64,000 nt of DNA from Schistocephalus solidus (taxonomy: Eukaryota; Platyhelminthes; Cestoda; Diphyllobothriidea; Diphyllobothriidae). Shown piece after piece: positions 42,976 to 54,689 of this stretch (its first letter is position 1; each line of letters opens with the position of its first letter). Below the pieces are notes generated by a model. That model was not told the DNA's origin. It searched no databases and saw nothing but the letters and a program-made list of their open reading frames with translations. Location: positions 124,001-188,000 of the forward strand of contig WEDG01005656.1 of the NCBI GenBank assembly GCA_017591395.1, in the 5' to 3' direction. Both the position numbers and the translations under genes were made by a program.

Positions 42976-44457
42976 ACCACCGGAGGCTAACCTACATCAG
43001 CGCACACTACCTACACCAATGCATCGACAACACCCTCACAATCACCATTTACCAGAGTATATCACGGTTTCCTAGAAACCGTGGCTGGGAAGTCTGCCAA
43101 TCTGACGCTTCCACCAGACCACGCCGTCGGCTCAGTGTATGTGCTGTGTGTGTCGAGTGGCTGACCAGTGGACTGGGAGTCAGACGGCGATGGCTGCTCC
43201 ATATCCCCTGAGTTTGTGAATCCTGGTGTGTGCGTTATGGGGGCCAGGTCGTGCTGTGGCGCGCGAAGACGGGTACGCCGATCCGTCAGCCAATGCGCCC
43301 ACTCCCACATCAGGCAACTGACCGGCTCGGACAGTGGTCTGATTGTGGGGGTGGGGGAGAGAGTGAGGTCGACAGCTCAGCGCATATTTTCCTCACTATA
43401 AACAATCTGACGCGCTTGAAACTATCACGGTGCGCTAAAAGCCGTGGCTTGGAAGGTTGCCAACTGACGGGATAACTCGGACCGCGTGGTCAGCCCAATG
43501 TGTGTTTTGTGTGGAGTGGCTGACTGGCGGACTGAGAGTCAGGTTGCAATGGCTCCTTCTTAATGTGGCCTTTATGGCACTCCCACTCCGTGGGATCCGA
43601 GCCAGGTGTGGTGGCACGCCCAGGGGCGGCTCCGGCCGCGCCAGCCACCTGCGCCCTCTCCCATCTCCGGTCTTCTTGACTCTGTCTTGACACCGGGCTC
43701 AGGTGGGGGAGGAGGAGAGAGTGCGGTAGCTGCAGCGCAAGGCTACTATCACTTAAAACTAATTCACGCGCAAGTCACCGTCCCTGCACCACCTGGTGTG
43801 GAGCATACGGTGGACCTCGTCGAAATCGACGGTCGAACTGTCGTGTGTGTGTGTGTGTGTTGTGTGTGGGGGTGTAGGGGTACTAGTTAGGGGCAGCACC
43901 ACACAGCTTGCATTTGGTCGCTCCATTTGTCTCGTACAGGTGGTGAATGCTCCTGTGGCCGCCTCTAACTGGTACCCAACTCTCACCTGTGGCTCCTCGA
44001 AGTTGGGTTCTTCCCAGCGGCCACACCCCGGGCAACCGTCACGACCGGCGGGCTAAACCAGGTGAGGGTCTCCGGTGTTGTGTGTGCCTCCACACCCGGT
44101 ATGTCTGACTCCCGAACTTCCCATCTCTCCCCCTCTCAAGAAGTCCTACGGTGGGGGCGACAGCAACCCCGTAGGCGGCCTAGACTAACTCGGGTCGTTC
44201 TTCCACTAAACCAAAACCGTGACCCATAGTGGAGTTCGGCAGCCGTCTGGGATGTCCGAGCAGCCCTATTTAGGGATAGCACTGCTTGCCTCCTCGCGGA
44301 GGAAGGGGCTAGAAAATGTGCCCTAAAAAAATGCTGGTTCTCACGTCTTCTGCAGCCGGCCGCGGCTCGCAGATCGCAAACTACGCGGTCGTAAAACTCA
44401 AACAAACAACAATACCCCCGTCCTCATCCCCCTCGCCATACTCTCCAGGCTGCTCGG

Positions 44458-45276
44458 GTGAGTCCACTCACACTAGCAGCCTGGAATGTTCGTTCCCTTT
44501 TAGACAATCCTAGGAGCAACCGGCCGGAACGGCGGACGGCGCTAGTCGCTCGGGAACTGGCGCGCTACAAGGTGGACATTGCTGCTCTCAGCGAGACCCG
44601 ATTCTCTGAGCAGGGTCAGCTGGAGGAGGTGGGGGCCAGCTACACCTTCTTCTGGAGCGGCCGGCCAAAGGCAGAGCGACGCGACGCTGGTGTTGCCTTT
44701 GCCATCCGTAACGACATCGTGGGACGTCTGCCCTGTCTGCCGCAGGGTATCAATGATCGCCTGATGAGCCTCCGCCTGCCTCTTCGGGGAGACCAGTTCG
44801 CCACCATCATCAGCGCCTACGCTCCCCCAATGACGAGCTCTGATGCGGCGAAGGACCAATTCTACGAGGACCTGCACGCCTTGCTGGCGACTGTGCCGAA
44901 AGAGGACAAGTTAATTGTCCTTGGTGACTTCAATGCCCGCGTCGGGACGGACCACGCTGCCTGGCAGGGAGTGCTGGGTCCCCACGGTCTCGGGTAGCTG
45001 CAACGCTAACGGCCTCCTTCTTCTGCGCACGTGTGCGGAACACCGTCTCCTGCTGTCCAACACCTTCTTCCGCCTTCCGACGCGGGAGAAGGCCACGTGG
45101 ATGCACCCTCGGTCGCGGCGCTGGCATCTGCTGGACTATGTTCTCGTCCGGAGGCGAGATCGACAGGACGTGCTGGTAACCAAGGCGATCCGCGATGCCG
45201 ATGGTTGGACAGATCACCGCCTCGTCATCTCCCAGATGAGGCTCCGACTGCAACCCCGACGAAGGCCCCAAGGTAA
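44458..45276 (+). pseudogene. L3 endonuclease (single frameshift)
   Basis: Open frame 44458-44997 ([60 protein letters not shown]) runs into a stop after one extra G at about 44993 (CTCGGG against CTCGG in L1/L2). The domain continues one frame over ([47 protein letters not shown]), then into the linker without a break. The true start is unclear: the listed frame begins at GTG, with no in-frame ATG nearby. Confidence 0.85.
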
Positions 45277-45850
45277 GAGGCCGCCATGTAAGTTAAATAC
45301 TCTTTTATTAAATTTGCCTGCTCACTGTTTTGATTTCAGCAACCAAATAACCGAGAAACTGGAGGACCTGCATGCTCCAGATGATAACGATACCGTGGAG
45401 ACACGATGGTGTCAACTGCGAAATGTCATCCAGTCCACCGCCCTCGATGTACTCGGACGCGCACACCGTCGACACCAGGACTGGTTTGACGACAATGACG
45501 CCGACATCAGCAACTTACTCGCGGAGAAGAATAGACTACACAAAGCCTACATGGACCTTCGGACTGACGCCACCAAAGCAGCCTTTTTCAGATGCCGGCG
45601 CCTTGTACAACAACGGCTGCGGGAGATGCAGGATGCCTGGATGATCCGAAAGGCTGAAGAAATCCAGGGGTATGCGGACCGCAATGAAATGAAAAACTTT
45701 TTCAAAGCCATCAAGGCCATCTACGGCCCGTGTATCAAGGGGTCCGCACCGCTGCTCAGCTCTGATGGGACAACACTGCTGACAGAGAAATCGCAAATTC
45801 TGAAGCGCTGGGCCGAGCACTTCATCAGCCATCTCCGATGCTGCCATTGA
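45277..45850 (+). pseudogene. L3 linker between endonuclease and RT
   Basis: Continuous with the endonuclease frame 44915-45850: [20 protein letters not shown], then [20 protein letters not shown] and [17 protein letters not shown], ending [12 protein letters not shown] ~20-bp deletion at about 45822, relative to L1 (the AGAAGTGTCC...GCTC stretch), separates it from the RT frame. Confidence 0.8.
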
Positions 45851-45863
45851 CCGGCTCCCTCAA

Positions 45864-47800
45864 GTGGACACGAACAATGACCTGGATCTGCCGCCTTCCC
45901 TACCAGAAACCATCCGGGCCGTGCAGCAGATTTCCAGCGGTAAAGCACCGGGATCCGACGCAATCCCACCGGAAGTCTACAAGCACGGTGGGCCCCGGCT
46001 GATGGCAGAACTCACAACACTCTTCCAGGAGATGTGGCGCCAAGGACAAGTTCCTCAGGATTTCAAAGACGCGACCATCGTCCATCTCTACAAACGGAAG
46101 GGGAACCGGCAACTCTGTGATAATCACAGAGGCATCTCGTTGCTCAACATCGCCGGGAAGATCTTCGCCCGTATCCTTCTCAATCGTCTTAACGGTCATC
46201 TAGAGCAGGGCCTGCTCCCGGAAAGCCAATGTGGCTTCCGCCGACACCGCGGGACAACCGATATGATCTTCGCCGCCCGCCAGCTACAAGAGAAGTGTCA
46301 GGAGATGCGAACTCACCTTTACACTACCTTCGTGGATCTAACGAAAGCCTTTGACACGGTGAATCGTGACGGACTGTGGAAAGTCATGCAGAAATTTGGT
46401 TGTCCTGAGCGGTTCACGCACATGGTGCGTCAGCTTCATGACGGGATGACGGCGCGCGTCACTGACAACGGGACGGTATCCGAAGCATTCGCAGTGACCA
46501 ACGGAGTAAAGCAGGGCTGCGTACTGGCCCCCACCCTCTTCAGTCTCATGTTCTCGGCTATGCTGATGGACGCCTACCGTGATGAGCAGCCTGGTATTCG
46601 CATCGCCTACAGAACTGACGGGCGCCTTCTCAACAGTCGGCGTATGCAGGCTCCAACGCGCGTGTCTACGACTACAGTCCATGACTTGCTCTTCGCGGAC
46701 GACTGCGCCCTTAACACCGTGACGGAGGAGGACATGCAAAGGAGCATGGACCTCTTCGCCGAAGGCTGCGCCGATTTTGGATTAACAATCAGTACAGCCA
46801 AAACGGTTGTCATGCACCAGCCGCCACCCAGCGCGGAATACAATGCTCCTCGAATCAATGTCAACGGTGCTCAACTCAAAAACGTGGAGACCTTCGCTTA
46901 TCTAGGAAGCACGATTTCGCGCAACACGAGAATCGATGACGAGGTTGCCCAACGGATTTCCAAAGCTAGTCAGGCCTTCGGCCGGCTGCGAGCCTCCGTG
47001 TGGAATCGCCACGGTATTCACCTGAACACCAAACTGAAGATGTACAAGGCCGTCGTCTTGTCGACACTCCTTTACGGAGCGGAAACCTGGACCGTCTACT
47101 CGAACCAAGCCAGGAAGCTGAATCACTTTCATCTCAGCTGCCTCCGCAGAATACTGAAGCTGAGATGGCAAGACAGGATACCGGACACGGAAGTCCTGGA
47201 GCGGACCGGAATCCTCAGCATCCATGCCATGCTGAGGCAAGTGCAGCTGCGATGGAGCGGCCACTTGGTAAGAATGGACGACGAGCGACTACCCAAACGA
47301 CTTTTCTACGGAGATGTCGCTACGGGTTCTCGTCGGCAGGGGGGTCAAAAACGACGCTACAAGGACACTTTGAAGAAATCGCTGAAGCAACTGCAAATCA
47401 ACTCGGCGACCTGGGAAGACCTCGCCCAGGATAGACCGGCATGGAGAAGATCAGTGAAGACTGGTTCAGCAATCTACGAGGCCAACCGGATCGCCGCCGC
47501 CAAGGCCAAAAGAGCGGCACGAAAGTCACCAGCGCCCCGCACCAACACCGCCAATGCCCAGGCCCTGCCAACATGCCCGCGCTGTCAACGCATCTTCCGC
47601 GCGCGAATCGGCCTGGTCGGACATCTTCGGACGCAATGCACCAACAATCCCACAATTCCAATTTCTACGTCAAATTCTGCCAACCCTCATTCTGACTCCC
47701 CCACCCTCACTCCTGACATCAATTCCATTACTCCCACCATCATAGAGACCACATCCATCTACTCATCGCCTGTTACCCCCCACCACCGCAACCACCATTG
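45864..47800 (+). CDS. L3 reverse transcriptase with first zinc finger
   Basis: The longest coding frame in the window (open to 47939, 691 codons; the last ~45 are out of the ancestral frame). Approximate residue positions: [20 protein letters not shown] 24-43; [20 protein letters not shown] 86-105; [15 protein letters not shown] 121-135; [15 protein letters not shown] 155-169 (motif A Asp); [17 protein letters not shown] 213-229; [10 protein letters not shown] 274-283 (catalytic Asp pair); [15 protein letters not shown] 343-357; post-[17 protein letters not shown] near 464; finger one near 570. It would copy LINE RNA at the nicked target. The listed start is only the first ATG after the deletion; natively it was the C-terminal part of one endonuclease-RT-finger protein. 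Confidence 0.85.
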
Positions 47801-47849
47801 CCTTCGCCTTCACTACTACCACCACAACCACCATCAGCGATGGGGAATC

Positions 47850-48380
47850 TCTCCTAAGCTGTACTCAATGCGACCGCACATTCACCTCACGCATCGGCCT
47901 GGTCGGTCACTTGCGAATACATCGTACAGAGACCGGTGAGCCAGTGCCTGGAACACCATCACACAGCAGAGATCGTCGCCTCCACTGCCCTCACTGTACT
48001 CGCGCATTCACTCATCGCATGGGCCTATTCGGTCACATGCGCATCCATGACAGCGGAATTCACCACAATGCCGACAACACCGATACACCATTCACACCCT
48101 CCGCTCCTGCCATTCTTAGCGCCCCTGCCACCCCCACTACCATGAATGACATCGCCCCCAGCCTCTACCGATTTCTCCTGCCCACACTGCGCCCGCAACT
48201 TCAACTCACGCATCGGCCTGGCCGGTCACCTGCGAATCCATCGCACGGAGGCTGGTGAACCAGTGCCTGGGGCTCCGACATATAGTCGACGCGCCCGCCT
48301 TCACTGACCTCCTTGCTCCCGCACATTTACACACCGCATGGGCCTCTTAGGACACATGCACCTCCACGACAACCTCCGGT
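47850..48380 (+). pseudogene. L3 zinc fingers 2-5
   Basis: Fingers two and three are intact in the frame through 47911-48258. An extra C at about 48150 shifts finger four. Finger five is damaged (CACTGACCTCCTTGC where L1/L2 have CACTGCCCTCACTGC, creating a stop). L4 carries the same finger-five change. Confidence 0.75.
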
Positions 48381-49249
48381 AAACCACCGGAGGCTAAGCT
48401 ACATCAGCACACACTACCTACACCAATACATCGACTACACCCTCACAATCACCATTTACCAGAGTATATCACGGTTTCCTAGAAACCGTGGCTGAAGAAT
48501 CTGCCAATCTGACGCTTCCACCAGACCACGCCGTCGGCTCAGTGTATGTGCTGTGTGTGTCGAGTGGCTGACCAGTGGACTGGGAGTCAGACGGCGATGG
48601 CTGCTCCATATCCCCTGAGTTTGTGAATCCTGGTGTGTGCGTTATGGGGGCCAGGTCGTGCTGTGGCGCGCGAAGACGGGTACGCCGATCCGTCAGCCAA
48701 TGCGCCCACTCCCACATCAGGCAACTGACCGGCTCGGACAGTAGTCTGACTGTGGGGGTGGGGGAGAAAGTGAGGTCGACAGCTCAGTGCATATTCCTCA
48801 CTATAAACAATCTGACGCGCTTGAAACTATCACGGTGCGCTAAAAGCCGTGGCTTGGAAGGTTGCCAACTGACGGGATAACTCGGACCGCGTGGTCAGCC
48901 CAATGTGTGTTTTTGTGTGGAGTGGCTGACTGGCGGACTGAGAGTCAGGTTGCAATGGCTCCTTCTTAATGTGGCCTTTATGGCACTCCCACCGTGGGAT
49001 CCGAGCCAGGTGTGGTGGCACGCCCAGGGGCGGCTCCGGCCGCGCCAGCCACCTACGCCCTCTCCCATCTCCGGTCTTCTTGACTCTGTCTTGACACCGG
49101 GCTCAGGTGGGGGAGGAGGAGAGAATGCGGTAGCTGCAGCGCAAGGCTACTATCACTTTAAAACTAATTCACGCGCAAGTCACCGTCCCTGCACCACCTG
49201 GTGTGGAGCATACGGTGGACCTCGTCGAAATCGACGGTCGAACTGTCGT

Positions 49250-49281
<32 letters not shown>

Positions 49282-49283
<2 letters not shown>

Positions 49284-50612
49284 GTGATGTGATGCAGTGC
49301 CTGGAACACCATCACACAGCAGAGATCGTCGCCTCCACTGCCCTCACTGTACTCGCGCATTCACTCATCGCATGGGCCTATTCGGTCACATGCGCATCCA
49401 TGACAGCGGAATTCACCACAATGCCGACAACACCGATACACCATTCACACCCTCCGCTCCTGCCATTCTTAGCGCCCCTGCCACCCCCACTACCATGAAT
49501 GACATCGCCCCAGCCTCTACCGATTTCTCCTGCCCACACTGCGCCCGCAACTTCAACTCACGCATCGGCCTGGCCGGTCACCTGCGAATCCATCGCACGG
49601 AGGCTGGTGAACCAGTGCCTGGGGCTCCGACATATAGTCGACGCGCCCGCCTTCACTGACCTCCTTGCTCCCGCACATTTACACACCGCATGGGCCTCTT
49701 AGGACACATGCACCTCCACGACAACCTCCGGTAAACCACCGGAGGCTAAGCTACATCAGCACACACTACCTACACCAATACATCGACTACACCCTCACAA
49801 TCACCATTTACCAGAGTATATCACGGTTTCCTAGAAACCGTGGCTGGGAAGTCTGCCAATCTGACGCTTCCACCAGACCACGCCGTCGGCTCAGTGTATG
49901 TGCTGTGTGTGTCGAGTGGCTGACCAGTGGACTGGGAGTCAGACGGCGATGGCTGCTCCATATCCCCTGAGTTTGTGAATCCTGGTGTGTGCGTTATGGG
50001 GGGCCAGGTCGTGCTGTGGCGCGCGAAGACGGGTACGCCGATCCGTCAGCCAATGCGCCCACTCCCACATCAGGCAACTGACCGGCTCGGACAGTAGTCT
50101 GACTGTGGGGGTGGGGAGAAAGTGAGGTCGACAGCTCAGTGCATATTCCTCACTATAAACAATCTGACGCGCTTGAAACTATCACGGTGCGCTAAAAGCC
50201 GTGGCTTGGAAGGTTGCCAACTGACGGGATAACTCGGACCGCGTGGTCAGCCCAATGTGTGTTTTTGTGTGGAGTGGCTGACTGGCGGACTGAGAGTCAG
50301 GTTGCAATGGCTCCTTCTTAATGTGGCCTTTATGGCACTCCCACTCCGTGGGATCCGAGCCAGGTGTGGTGGCACGCCCAGGGGCGGCTCCGGCCGCGCC
50401 AGCCACCTGCGCCCTCTCCCATCTCCGGTCTTCTTGACTCTGTCTTGACACCGGGCTCAGGTGGGGGAGGAGGAGAGAATGCGGTAGCTGCAGCGCAAGG
50501 CTACTATCACTTAAAACTAATTCACGCGCAAGTCACCGTCCCTGCACCACCTGGTGTGGAGCATACGGTGGACCTCGTCGAAATCGACGGTCGAACTGCC
50601 GTGTGTGTGTGG
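49282..50612 (+). mobile_element. LINE copy L4, 5'-truncated, inside L3's (GT)n end
   Basis: Begins at about 49295 within the finger-two/three linker (CAGTGCCTGGAACACC) directly after L3's GT run and the spacer ACTGTGATGTGATG. It runs through fingers three to five and the full tail to a short (GT)n at 50601-50612. It shares the finger-five stop and CAGTAGTCTGACTG with L3 but lacks some private L3 changes, so it is the same sublineage. The fingers at 49297-49659 would be CPHCTRAF, CPHCARNF. Confidence 0.85.
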
Positions 50613-51479
50613 GTCGGATAAATGAGCCATTTTGTCTTGTTCTCCGCTACACCCAAGGCCGCATCCTTTTAGCAGTCACCTTCAGACCACTACTGCGGCC
50701 ACCTTGCGGACAGGCACTGTATCTTGTCCCTTGTAACGGTCAGACGGTCGGGGTTATGTGGAATTCCCTATTTGACCACCCTATGTTTCATCTGACTCCC
50801 TTTAGGATATATTTTGCACCACTACATTCTTATCCAAAGAGCCAGTTCTAAACCTACCTGCACAGGTTTGGTTAGCAAGATAAATGTTATAATGTCCACT
50901 GCTAGTATAGTAGATGCCCTAACTCATGAAATCTCATGGATTTCACAAGAAAGGGCGCGTTACGAGAAATCAGCCCATGCTGCGTCTCTCAGTGTTTTAC
51001 GGCAGTAAGGAAAGAACCGTTCTTAAGAAGAAGGTATATTGTGGTTTACAATTTCATATTTTTTTGTGTTTAAATACTCAGAGTTTTAGATAAACAAAAA
51101 CTCCGAAGACGTGACAATTCGGTGTAGCTAAACAAGCTTAAGTTTTAAAAAGTACAGGAAGCCTGCTCATGCAAAAAACGAGTAAATAAAGTATCAAAAG
51201 AAGAATTGCGTTAAAAAGTAATCTATTTCTGAGTTACCCACACATGCACACTTTTTTCAAAATGCGGGTTGTTACCAAGTCGCCTATATTAAACATGTAC
51301 ATTAAACAGGGTTTCAGGAGAATTGACGCGTTTTCTTCCCTCGGATCGATTGACTGGTTTCGCAGATAAGAACGTCACAGGAATAGAAAATTTCATAAGC
51401 TCACATGTTGACAGGCTAGTCACTGACAAATATATTTAAATACAATTTTAAAATGTAATAATTAGTGTCCCGTTTTGTG
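50613..51479. other. Unassigned region
   Basis: No gene recognised. Becomes AT-rich after about 51000. Confidence 0.3.
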
Positions 51480-52000
51480 TATTCTAAGAGGAATTTGCTT
51501 TTATTAAATTTCTTTATAAGTATTTGGGGTGTTCGATTACAAGGAGTTTCACATCGTCCTTGAGATAGTGGTGAACACTTTACGATTTTCAGTGTTTTCA
51601 GTCGATTACCCATAAATGAAAATTCTGCTCTATGTGATTGTCAAGACCTGCAAAATAAGATATTTCTTAAAAACATTTACGGAAGTAGGGAGTTTTTAGA
51701 CATTTTTCCTAATGCAGATGGCCCTTTGGGTAATATTTGTGGACTCACCCAAACATAAAATCCCACTGCCGAGAAAAATATATACTCACAACAAAATTTA
51801 GCAAGGAACATGCCTAAGAACATTTTAAAAAAATCAGTAATAAAATATCCCCTTAAATAGCTCCTTCATTAGGTATTTCGTTTGAGAATATCTGCGTACT
51901 TTACATTTTTCCAAGGTAAAGTCTAGGTAAACACTGGGGAAAATTCACCGCCTTTTAGAATTCCTAGAAGAAAAGAGATCTTTTTTCGGCTGGAAATGAA
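51480..52000 (+). repeat. Unknown diverged interspersed repeat E, copy 1
   Basis: Matches 63180-63560 in the same orientation: shared GATTACAA...GTTTCA.AT.GTCCTTGA.AT, TTTTCAGTGTTTTCA.TCG, TTCACCCAAACAT.AAA and AAAAAAAT.AGTAATAA-like blocks with similar spacing. No coding potential seen and no ends found. Confidence 0.55.
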
Positions 52001-54490
52001 AGAGCAGACTTTTGTCTCCATATTGAAGCGTTTTTCGCTTTGGACCCGCTTTAATTTTGCAAATGCTCAGCAAAGTGTCCGAATACCTAATAAAATTTTC
52101 AAACGCGGCCTATTTCTACCTGTTCTGATTCAAGTTTCCTTATAAATTTGTAGTCAAACGCACATAGAAATTATCTACACGTATATCGCGTGACAGAGAA
52201 AAGGTATGAAATGTCGTTGCTCCAGAAACGATCATTTGTTCGCGGTCCAAAATATCCCCATGGTAAAATAAAATTATAGTTACAAAAGTTTATTGCTAAA
52301 TTTTTATGGCAAAAACATCAAAAATTTGGAAAAAAAAGAATTTTTAAAACTGAATTCACCCACATGTTTCTGAAAAATGTGATTTCTCTTACGCACACTA
52401 ACCGGATTTTTGTAAACGAAAAACCAAACTGTCCATTCTATGAAAGGATATATTTAAATATTTTTTCGGTTTATAGTACAAGGTGCAAAAATAAGCGCTT
52501 TTGATTTGTTACTTTCAAGAGCGTAGAAAAATTTTTGAATATCAAGAAACGTCAGACTTGGCCCTTTTTGGCCCCGATTTACCTTAAATAAACAGACGTC
52601 AACTTCATGTTTCATTATTAAACAGCTTTTTGTGCATCCGTTCAATTCAACCAACCAAAATAGCAGCATCGCAAGTGAACCATACTACCACGTCAAATTT
52701 TGATCTTTAAATTTCATGATTTAGGCAATCTACTATAACTTCAAACATATTTTAAAGAAATTAGCACAAACGATTGTTTTTTGTTCTAATTTGGTAGAAA
52801 ATAACGCCAAAATTAAATTTTTGTCTTCAATGGGGGGTTATGATTAGGCAAAAGCTGTATACCTTGCGAGTAAGTAAAATTCCAAATTCTTTCAGGGCAT
52901 TAAGAAGATATCACATAATGCTGGATGTGGGTTGCGAAGCTGTAAATGACGCTTCGTTAACATTCTATCATCAGTTTCGAACACACTCCCAGTGTGGACA
53001 AGTGTTCATGAAACAAAGTAGATGGATTGGCTAATGCAATCTTAACCGAAATTCTGAAATGTGTACTCGATTAGAAAGACTCACTCAGGCGATGCTGTAG
53101 TGTTGGTTGGTGATGCAGCACAATTTAAGATATTTTTGACACTCCAGAATGCTGAAGTTTCAATGAGCTTCTTTCGACCGCCTGCATAAACCATCCTGGC
53201 TGAAACTGAATACTTAGGTAGTATGCAACGTTTCCATTGATTTTCGAGGTCCTTATAAATTCAGGTATATTTTATAAAAAACTTACATGAAAATATTCCT
53301 CCGTATGCTCTTTTCCTAAAAACTACGCCATTTTCGAATTATTATATGATGAAAAGTATCTTTCGGTTTCAGAATGGTTACTAACCCTTAGATCCTTTAA
53401 GAACATGAAATATTTTCATCATCAACGCGTTTATGAATACTGCAAAATTTCCTGAGTAGTATAAGACTCCATTTTAAAATCGTAAAAAAATATATAATTT
53501 TCCCTAAACGAAGAGGATACATCATGGAACTTCGAAGCCCTACGCGCTATCGCAGTTTCAATTTGGCTTCAAACGATTTGAGAATTTAATCCTTTTTTAC
53601 AACCGAAAGAGGCCTGCTATTTAATTATAAAGTTTAAAGAGGACGCCATATTTGTCCAACTGCGTACAAGTAAAGAATATTTTGTGTATAAAAATCAATA
53701 TTACAACCCAACCTGAGTGATCTGTTGAATCAAAAACACATTTCAGAAGTTTGCTTCACACTTTTTTAAGAGATAAGCCAGCGAATACAGTTACTTTAGT
53801 CCCCTCCCCCCCTCGCTAGAGGACTCTGAGTTCCTATTCGTTTGACAACGTGACGCAACTGGCGCATTAAATTATTCAGATGTCGCCTTAGAGCAGTGAG
53901 CTTCCGCCCGCCTTAACAAGCTATTAACGCAGCCGCAGTTGTGTAGATTAATGCGTATTACTTTGAAGTATCTCTTCGGATGGCTAGAACTACATAATGT
54001 ACTGGCTTTTTTCTTGTCACTGGTGGCCTTCAGTAAATCAGTTACTTTATTTCAACAGGTGTCGCTTGAGACAACTGACCCTGTATCCTTTGCAACCAAA
54101 TGAGATGCTTTACTGTGATTGATTAGTATAGCTTACCGGAAGCAAGTTGACGAAAGTCTAAGTCTGTGATGATAGCTCAATCGTTCCATGTGTTTATCTG
54201 GTCCACATAGCCCGAGATCTATGCAGTCAGCCCCAAGCGTTTGGCAGTAGCCATGGATTGGTTAATGCCACATAAAATTGTCCATTTTATGTTGTTAATC
54301 TCATCTCTGATAATGAACTCCTGTTTGAGGCCGAAAGCTCAGAAAGGTAAACAGATGGTTCCGATGCTCGATCAGCCTTCTCCCTCTCCTTCTGTTTTTC
54401 TTCATCTTTTGCCGTCTTCTTCCTTTCTTCTCATGAATTTGACCATCAAATTTCTGATACAAGTGATAATGCGAGTCCAAGGTCATTGAA
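52001..54490. other. AT-rich unassigned region
   Basis: No recognised gene; long A/T-rich stretches with short open frames only. A small piece at 54240-54350 (TCATCTCTGATAATGAACTC, GCCGAAAGCTCAGAAAGG) resembles the 3' signature of Penelope-like elements (plus strand relative to 26280-26390). Confidence 0.35.
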
Positions 54491-54499
54491 AAGAAGACG

Positions 54500-54680
54500 A
54501 CACAATCGCTGGGCCAAGGACTTTATTCACCTGACGTTTCGGATTCCGAATTGAACCCATCTTCAGAGAGATTATCAGATATGTGATACTGTCGCCGAAG
54601 ATGGGTTTGAGTCAGAATACGAAACGTCAGACAAATAAAGTTTTTTGTCCCAACGATTGTCTCTACTTCTTCTCATCACA
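54500..54680. repeat. Inverted repeat with PLE 3'-end signature
   Basis: Left arm about 54516-54563 (ACTTTATTCACCTGACGTTTC...CCCATCTTC) and right arm about 54597-54653 (GAAGATGGGT...GAAACGTCAGACAAATAAAGT) are imperfect reverse complements around a ~30 bp spacer. The left arm also matches 4755-4815 at the end of the minus PLE. It is probably two PLE 3' ends fused head to head. Confidence 0.6.
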
Positions 54681-54689
54681 TTTCTATCT

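Larger units (their letters stand above)
38428..43867 (+). mobile_element. LINE copy L2 (near full length)
   Basis: About 5.4 kb: 5' UTR (38428-39030), endonuclease, RT, zinc fingers, tail (42976-43842) and (GT)n end (43843-43867) leading straight into L3. Its 5' boundary is set by comparison with L3: both begin G-rich, GTGTAGGGGTACTAG. Several single-base indels in the endonuclease make it inactive. Confidence 0.9.
43868..49281 (+). mobile_element. LINE copy L3 (best preserved, full length)
   Basis: Starts right after L2's GT run and ends in its own (GT)n (49250-49280). 5' UTR 43868-44457, endonuclease 44458-45276, linker, RT frame 45864-47939, fingers to 48380, tail to 49249. Few lesions compared with L1/L2. 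Confidence 0.9.

Noticed and set aside
45273..45339. A 67-bp GTAAG...TTTTGATTTCAG stretch in each LINE copy that looks like an intron
   Set aside because: In L3 it is read straight through in frame ([20 protein letters not shown]), its length is not a multiple of three, and removing it would break the frame. It is coding sequence of the linker.
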